Positions 38,851-43,208 of a stretch of DNA of 43,208 bases are shown piece by piece (the stretch's first letter is position 1; the number at the start of each line of letters is the position of its first letter). Source of the stretch: an uncultured Prevotellaceae bacterium (lineage in GTDB: Bacteria; Bacteroidota; Bacteroidia; Bacteroidales; Bacteroidaceae). The notes below the pieces were generated by a model. The model was not told the origin of the DNA and ran no database searches. It saw only the letters and a list, made by a program, of their open reading frames with translations. The DNA is taken from the NCBI GenBank assembly GCA_902790625.1, contig CADASP010000033.1:1-43208 (forward strand). The letters run 5' to 3'. The translations under genes were made by a program, and so were the position numbers.

Positions 38851-41517
38851 TCACTCGATGTCGACAACGGTGATGCCAGCGCCGCCGAACTGCACATGTT
38901 CGTCGCGGAAGTGGGCGACGTTGGGCACGGTGGCTAAGTATTGTCGGATGAGTTGTCGCAGGATGCCCGTGCCAGTGCCGTGGAGGATGCGCACACGAGG
39001 CATGCCCACCAGGATGGCGTCGTCGATGAAGTAGGTGACGGCCTGAATGGCCTCGTCGCCGCGCATGCCACGCACGTCGAGGTCTTGGCGGAAGTTCAGG
39101 CGGCGCTGGTCGATGGCGGCACGCGTGCTGTTGCTCAGGTTGGTCCACGCACCCGCTATCTGAGCGTTGCGCTCCTCGCTCTTCGTGGTGTCCTTGGCCG
39201 ATTCCGTGGCCTCCTCCAAGCGCTCCAAGCGCATCTTTGTGCGCATGCCTCCGCCGAACACCACCGTGGCTTGCTTGCCATCAATCTTCTCGATGGTGCC
39301 AATGCTGTTGAGGCCTTTGATGCGCACCGTGGAACCAACTCTAAGAGAAGCAACGACAGCGTCAACCTTGGGTCCCTCGGCCGCGTTGTTCTTTTGAGCC
39401 GTGGTGGCGTCGCCTTCTATGGCTGCTTGGAGCGCTTTCTTGCGTTTCTCCTCCTTTCGCTTCTTCCGCTCCTCAATCTGGCGCATCTTGCGCTCTATCA
39501 TCTCGTCGTTCTGGCGAATGTCGATGCCTTCCACCTCTTGCTTGAACTGCTCCATCTCTTCGCGGATGCGGCGGGTGGCCTCTTTCTCAGCCTGCTGCTC
39601 GCGAATCTCGCGGATGGCATTCTCAATCTTGCGGTTGGCCTGTGCCAGCATCTCTTCGGCCTGCTCCTTGGCACGCCTCAGTATGGCCTTGCGCTGCTGC
39701 TCAATCTCCTCAATGCTGGCCTCCAGCTTCTGCCCGCTGGCTTCAAGTCGCTTCTCATGCTGGTGGATGGTCTGGCGCTTGCCTTCCCAGTAGCGCTTGT
39801 CGCGTACGATGTCCTGTAGGTATTTGTCGCTCTGGATATACTCGCGGCCCACGATGTCGCTGGCATCCTGTATCACTTCTTCGGGTAGTCCTTGCTTGCG
39901 GGCAATCTCGATGGCAAAGCTGCTGCCCGGCTGTCCTATGGAGAGCTGGAACAGCGGGCGCATCTCGTTGCGGTCGTAGAGCATGGCTCCGTTCTGCACA
40001 CCGTCGTGGCCGTCGGCAAAGTGCTTTAGGTTTTGGTAGTGGGTGGTGATGACGGCGAAGGCCCGCTTCTGCCAGAATTGCTTCAGCACGGCCTCGGCAA
40101 TGGCACCGCCAATGGTGGGCTCGGTGCCGCCGCCAAACTCGTCGATGAGCAACAGCGTTTGTTCGTTGGCGTGGCGCAGCATCTGCTTCATGTTCATCAG
40201 GTGCGAGGAGTAGGTCGACAGGTCGTTCTCGATGCTCTGCTCGTCGCCAATGTCAATCATGATGTTTTGGAAGAGACCACAGCGCGAACGCTCGCCCACA
40301 GGGATGCTCACACCGCATTGCAGCATATACTGCAGCAGACCCACGGTCTTCAGACACACCGACTTGCCGCCGGCATTGGGGCCACTGATGACGAGGAGCC
40401 TTCCGGTGTTCTCGCTATTCGTTATAACGTTATCTTGTTGCTCGGTAATATCGTCGTGTAATCTGATGTCCAGCGGCACCACCTGCTTCTCTTGCTTCTG
40501 TAGCGACAACGCCAGCAGCGGGTGCACGGCCTGTATCCAGTCGATGTGGGGCTGCGGCATCACCTGCGGTTCGATGGCTTTCGTCAGTTCGGCCAGCTCG
40601 GCCTTCGCCCGAATGAAGTCGATGCGTGCCAGGAAGTGGTACGACTGTAGGATTTCCGTCACGTGGGGGCGCACCTCGTCGGTGAACACGGTGAGGATGC
40701 GAATCACCTCACGACGTTCCTCTGCCTCCAGCTCGCGTATGCGGTTGTTGGCTTCCACCACCTCGGTAGGCTCAATGAATACGGTTTTGCCAGTGGCACT
40801 CTCGTCGTGCACGATGCCACTGATGCGCCGCTTCACGCTGGGCGACACGGGAATCATCAATCTTCCGTCGCGCAACGTGGGGGCGGTGTCCTTGTCTACC
40901 AACCCCTCGCGCTGGGCGGTATGCAGGATAGTGTATAATGTGCGCGAGATGCTGCCTTCGGTCTTCTGCAACTCATGGCGAATGCCAGCCAGCACCATCG
41001 AGGCACCATCCTTGATGCGTCCAAACTTGTCGAGGATGCTGTCGATGCGCCTGATCATGGCCGGAAACGTGGGCGTGCCATCGGCCAGTCGGGCCAGGGC
41101 GGTGGAAGCAGAATTCGGTGCCGAGGCCTCATCGTCTTGTCGCCTTTCAGTGCTTATCGTACTGCCCTCATTTGATGAGGGGAGGGCTTCCAGGTATTTT
41201 ACAATCTTGTGGATGGTGTCGAGCGAACGGCGCAGGTCGAACACCTCCTGCTCCTCCAGGTGCGTGCCCGTCAGTCGTATGCGGGTGATGGCCTCGCGCA
41301 CGTCGAAGAAGTATTGCAAGGGAAAGTCGGTGGCGGTTTGCATCAACTGGCGAAACTCGCGCACCTGGGCCAGCAGCTCGTTCACCTCGTCGGCGTCGGT
41401 CAGGAATTCCATCGTGTCCACCTCGCCGCGACCAAGGGTGCTCAGGCATCGCTCGCGCAAAAGCGACCTTATATCTGCAAAACTTATCTTCTGCTCATAG
41501 TTGTTAGGGTAAATCAT
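38851..41517 (-). CDS. mutS2: MutS2 (Smr-domain MutS paralogue) with two repeat-derived inserts
   Basis: An 888-residue cytosolic ATPase implicated in recombination control and rescue of collided ribosomes in other bacteria. The start MIYPNNYEQKISF at 41517 fits the family; the frame upstream crosses the promoter. Walker A is GPNAGGKS (379-386), Walker B LLIDEFGGGTEP, then a long charged coiled coil (about 515-640), and the C-terminal Smr domain with DVRGMRGDEA and RILHGTGTGILR. It is longer than the roughly 830 residues I recall for Bacteroides. Two family-unlike stretches explain this: residues 113-139 (Ser/Ala/Glu-rich, nt 41101-41181, bearing CCCTCAT-TTG-ATGAGGG) and 355-371 (HDDITEQQDNVITNSEN, nt 40405-40455, bearing TTCGTTATAACGTTAT, also found at 31496-31511). 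The promoter box is almost on the start codon. Confidence 0.95.
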   Translation of the reverse strand: MIYPNNYEQKISFADIRSLLRERCLSTLGRGEVDTMEFLTDADEVNELLAQVREFRQLMQTATDFPLQYFFDVREAITRIRLTGTHLEEQEVFDLRRSLDTIHKIVKYLEALPSSNEGSTISTERRQDDEASAPNSASTALARLADGTPTFPAMIRRIDSILDKFGRIKDGASMVLAGIRHELQKTEGSISRTLYTILHTAQREGLVDKDTAPTLRDGRLMIPVSPSVKRRISGIVHDESATGKTVFIEPTEVVEANNRIRELEAEERREVIRILTVFTDEVRPHVTEILQSYHFLARIDFIRAKAELAELTKAIEPQVMPQPHIDWIQAVHPLLALSLQKQEKQVVPLDIRLHDDITEQQDNVITNSENTGRLLVISGPNAGGKSVCLKTVGLLQYMLQCGVSIPVGERSRCGLFQNIMIDIGDEQSIENDLSTYSSHLMNMKQMLRHANEQTLLLIDEFGGGTEPTIGGAIAEAVLKQFWQKRAFAVITTHYQNLKHFADGHDGVQNGAMLYDRNEMRPLFQLSIGQPGSSFAIEIARKQGLPEEVIQDASDIVGREYIQSDKYLQDIVRDKRYWEGKRQTIHQHEKRLEASGQKLEASIEEIEQQRKAILRRAKEQAEEMLAQANRKIENAIREIREQQAEKEATRRIREEMEQFKQEVEGIDIRQNDEMIERKMRQIEERKKRKEEKRKKALQAAIEGDATTAQKNNAAEGPKVDAVVASLRVGSTVRIKGLNSIGTIEKIDGKQATVVFGGGMRTKMRLERLEEATESAKDTTKSEERNAQIAGAWTNLSNSTRAAIDQRRLNFRQDLDVRGMRGDEAIQAVTYFIDDAILVGMPRVRILHGTGTGILRQLIRQYLATVPNVAHFRDEHVQFGGAGITVVDIE

Positions 41518-41521
41518 GGTG

Positions 41522-41529
41522 CAAAGGTA
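41522..41529 (-). promoter_or_regulatory. mutS2 promoter -7 box, 4 bp from the ATG
   Basis: Minus-strand TACCTTTG is separated from the ATG at 41517 by only CACC. Transcription would start at or next to the start codon, giving a leaderless mRNA. Confidence 0.55.
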
Positions 41530-41618
41530 CAACTTTTTAATGAAGAACGACAAAGAAGAAAGAAGAATCAGCCGAGCGTCTGGTTAAATCGTGTTAAAAT
41601 GCGTGAGCGGCAAAAATT

Positions 41619-41646
41619 TTCTTCATTCTTCATTCTTCATTCTTCA
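41619..41646. repeat. Four perfect TTCTTCA heptamers upstream of tRNA-Ser
   Basis: Perfect tandem 7-bp units start at 41619, 41626, 41633 and 41640, directly upstream of the tRNA promoter box, where the -33 region would be. Confidence 0.8.
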
Positions 41647-41656
41647 ATTTTCTGCG

Positions 41657-41664
41657 TACCTTTG
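41657..41664 (+). promoter_or_regulatory. tRNA-Ser promoter -7 box
   Basis: TACCTTTG lies 35 bp upstream of the first base of the tRNA. Confidence 0.6.
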
Positions 41665-41699
41665 CACCCGCTTTTTCAGGGCTTCCGCCCATCTGTTAA

Positions 41700-41787
41700 G
41701 GAGAGATGGTAGAGTGGTCGATTACAACGGTCTTGAAAACCGTCGTACCGAGAGGTACCGGGGGTTCGAATCCCTCTCTCTCCGCCA
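41700..41787 (+). tRNA. tRNA-Ser (anticodon UGA)
   Basis: The acceptor stem GGAGAGA (41700-41706) pairs with TCTCTCC (41777-41783); discriminator G and encoded CCA (41785-41787) follow. The anticodon stem ACGGT/ACCGT encloses the loop CTTGAAA with TGA at 41734-41736, reading UCA serine codons. A long variable arm (CGTACCGAGAGGTACCG) confirms a class II serine tRNA; the T loop is TTCGAAT. An integrase remnant downstream suggests that its 3' end is an attachment site. Confidence 0.97.
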
Positions 41788-41799
41788 AAAATGTGAAAT

Positions 41800-41825
41800 G
41801 GGAACCTTACGGATTCCCTTTTTTT
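41800..41825 (+). terminator. Rho-independent terminator behind tRNA-Ser
   Basis: GGGAACC-TTAC-GGATTCCC forms a bulged hairpin (41800-41818) followed by seven T residues. Confidence 0.8.
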
Positions 41826-41944
41826 GTGTCAGAAAATCAATTATTCGCATTTTTAACCCACTGAAACTCTGCTATATAGAGGGAGGGACGTCCCTAAAAT
41901 GACATCAGCAGTCATCGGACATCTTCCGCTATCATAAGCACGGA

Positions 41945-41997
41945 ATGTATTACCAGATGTATTACCGCCCCCCGCTGTCAATAGTTTAAAGTAATAC
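41945..41997. repeat. Direct and inverted GTATTAC sites before the integrase
   Basis: ATGTATTACC occurs at 41945-41954 and 41957-41966 (12-bp period) and the inverse GTAATAC at 41991-41997. The position between the tRNA and the integrase gene is where arm-type binding sites of a tyrosine recombinase are expected. The palindrome GGGACGTCCC (near 41886) is also in this gap. Confidence 0.45.
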
Positions 41998-42009
41998 TTT
42001 TAGTTAAAA

Positions 42010-43067
42010 ATGAACAAGACACCGTTATTAGAGTATGTTTACAATCGCAAAAAGACTGCGACTAAGAGAAGTACATGACAACAGGCATCAGGCTCCTGCC
42101 AAAGCATTGGCACAGGGGTGCTGTGGTAAATCGAATTGATGCCCGTGAATTGAACGAGACGCTAGAGAAACTCATGGCTGAGGTTCGCCAGGTCATTCTT
42201 GACATGATGGGCGAGAGCGTAATGGACATCTTTTCTATTCAGGAGAGGTTGAAGCGTAAACGAGCAAGCGCTATTTCGTTCTTGGAGTTCTGTGAGCAAC
42301 GGACAAAAATCCGTCAGTATGGCAAGGCTGATGACAGTAAGGAGCGTTACAACCGTTTCATGCGGTTCTTCTCTACATGGGGCAAGATCCGCTATTTCGA
42401 GGATGTCACCGATGCAAACATCTTGGCATTGGATGAACATTTGGTGAAGAAGGGGCTGAAACCTTATTCTAAGTGGAACAACTACCACCGATTTCTCAAT
42501 TCCTTTATCTTGGATGCTATTGACGAAGGATTCTTGAAACGTAATCCTTACAAATGGATTCGTATTGACAAGGAGAAATCGAAAGGTGGCATTGGCAAGT
42601 ATCTTTCTCCATTAGAGTTTGCGAAGGTTCGCGATGTCGCATTACCTTCCGAATGTCTTCAGAGACTACACGACTTCGATGTGAGTAAAATTAAGGAAGT
42701 GAAAGGAATGAAGGTTTACGTTGGAAACCGAGCTAAGACGAAGCAGACGTTCACAATCCCACTACTATCACCAGCCTTAGCCGTGCTGAAAAAGTATCAG
42801 AATAAGTTACCCGTCATCAGCAACGTTAAGTATAACGAGTACCTGAAGGTTATTGCACAGGCGGCAGGCATTGACAAACCCGTATCGATCCACTGGGCAA
42901 GGCATACTGGCGCAACATTACTACTCAATGAAGGCGGCATGGATTTGAAGACGGTAGCTAAGATTTGCGGTCACTCATCCTTTAAAATTACAGAGCAAGT
43001 CTATGCTAACATGCTCGATGATACTGTAGTTGACAAGATGGCTGCGTATGAGAAGAAACTGAAATAA
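42010..43067 (+). pseudogene. Tyrosine recombinase (integrase) with two deletions
   Basis: ATG 42010 opens MNKTPLLEYVYNRKKTATKR, the usual start of the arm-binding domain, but stops after 22 codons at 42078. The family sequence resumes in another frame as TTGIRLLPKHWHRGAVVNR (frame 42075-43067, 330 codons), so roughly 15 residues of the arm domain are lost with a frameshift. The core-binding domain follows. In the catalytic domain CLQRLHDFDVSK joins directly where the family has about 20 more residues including the box I Arg (TGLRYSD type); that segment (junction near 42660-42680) is deleted in frame. Still present are the basic beta-hairpin (RAKTKQTF), HWARHTG (box II), CGHSS and the nucleophile in VYANML. 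Without the first Arg the enzyme should not recombine. It is AT-richer than the genes to its left and is next to tRNA-Ser. Confidence 0.85.
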
Positions 43068-43077
43068 AAACTCCGCA

Positions 43078-43085
43078 TACCTTTG
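43078..43085 (+). promoter_or_regulatory. Promoter -7 box for a gene beyond the window
   Basis: TACCTTTG follows the integrase stop by 10 bp and points out of the window. Confidence 0.5.
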
Positions 43086-43199
43086 TACTCGAAATCCTGC
43101 AGATGATTTCACATATCAATCCGCAGAAATATATGAGGAATACAGTGCGGAATACAATGCTGGATAAAATAGTTTATGTCAAACAAAAATCGTATTAGT

Positions 43200-43208
43200 A
43201 TGAAACAA
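43200..43208 (+). CDS. Possible start of the next gene, cut by the window end
   Basis: ATGAAACAA begins at 43200. A 21-codon frame (ATG 43131, stop before 43200) lies between the promoter and this start and could be a leader peptide or chance. Only three codons are visible, so no product can be proposed. Confidence 0.25.

Overview
The window looks like chromosome of a gut or rumen member of the Prevotellaceae (Prevotella sensu lato, Bacteroidota). The evidence is consistent: promoters have the Bacteroidota form TAnnTTTG (usually TACCTTTG) rather than a sigma70 form. Shine-Dalgarno sequences are weak or absent. The argF'-type transcarbamylase, the surface lipoproteins with acidic/serine export signals, the fimbrillin-like protein and the GH10 xylanase fused to a feruloyl-type esterase (the layout of Prevotella Xyn10D-Fae1A) all point the same way. 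Most genes are GC-rich. The last 1.2 kb, beyond a tRNA-Ser, is visibly AT-richer and looks acquired.

Layout. 1-1232: no convincing gene, but a dense set of repeats, including an array of odd palindromes spaced exactly 21 bp apart. 1233-2246 (-): argF', carrying a palindromic repeat inserted in frame. 2455-15597 (+): a surface locus made of a 3627-residue secreted multidomain protein, two surface-type lipoproteins (the second fimbrillin-like) and a 44-residue peptide. 15628-18911 (-): proB, a secreted carboxypeptidase-regulatory-domain protein and proA, tightly packed. The 13-kb surface locus therefore lies between argF' and proBA. 19180-21682 (-): a two-domain YqiA-like hydrolase and a Dcu C4-dicarboxylate transporter, separated by a second 21-bp-period array. 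21819-23994 (+): a PfkB sugar kinase and an FprA diiron flavoprotein. 23995-24675: repeats only. 24676-25986 (-): a cellobiose/GlcNAc 2-epimerase family protein, divergent from 26134-31418 (+): a DUF1593/type-B carboxylesterase fusion followed by cobS, cobU and cobT with stop/start overlaps. 31526-33811 (-): xylanase-esterase. 34254-36632 (-): pnp. 37104-38603 (+): a shortened BlaR1-type M56 protein. 38851-41517 (-): mutS2. 41700-41787: tRNA-Ser(UGA) followed by a decayed tyrosine recombinase, the edge of an integrated element that runs off the window.

Functional themes. Arginine and proline synthesis (argF', proB, proA), lower-ligand assembly of cobalamin (cobS, cobU, cobT), anaerobic fumarate/succinate exchange (Dcu), oxygen/NO detoxification (FprA), plant-polysaccharide use (xylanase-esterase, epimerase, DUF1593-esterase), RNA/DNA maintenance (pnp, mutS2) and a large cell-surface apparatus.

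The most unusual feature is the repeat biology. Several unrelated short repeat families are present: 7-bp heptamers, 21-bp arrays and 40-110-bp palindromic elements. Several have entered genes without breaking the frame (argF', cobT, mutS2, the 3' ends of fprA and the epimerase gene). The best candidate for an undescribed system is the four-gene surface locus, whose giant protein and small lipoprotein share a repeated module. Insert calls rest on family alignments recalled from memory, because no database could be searched.
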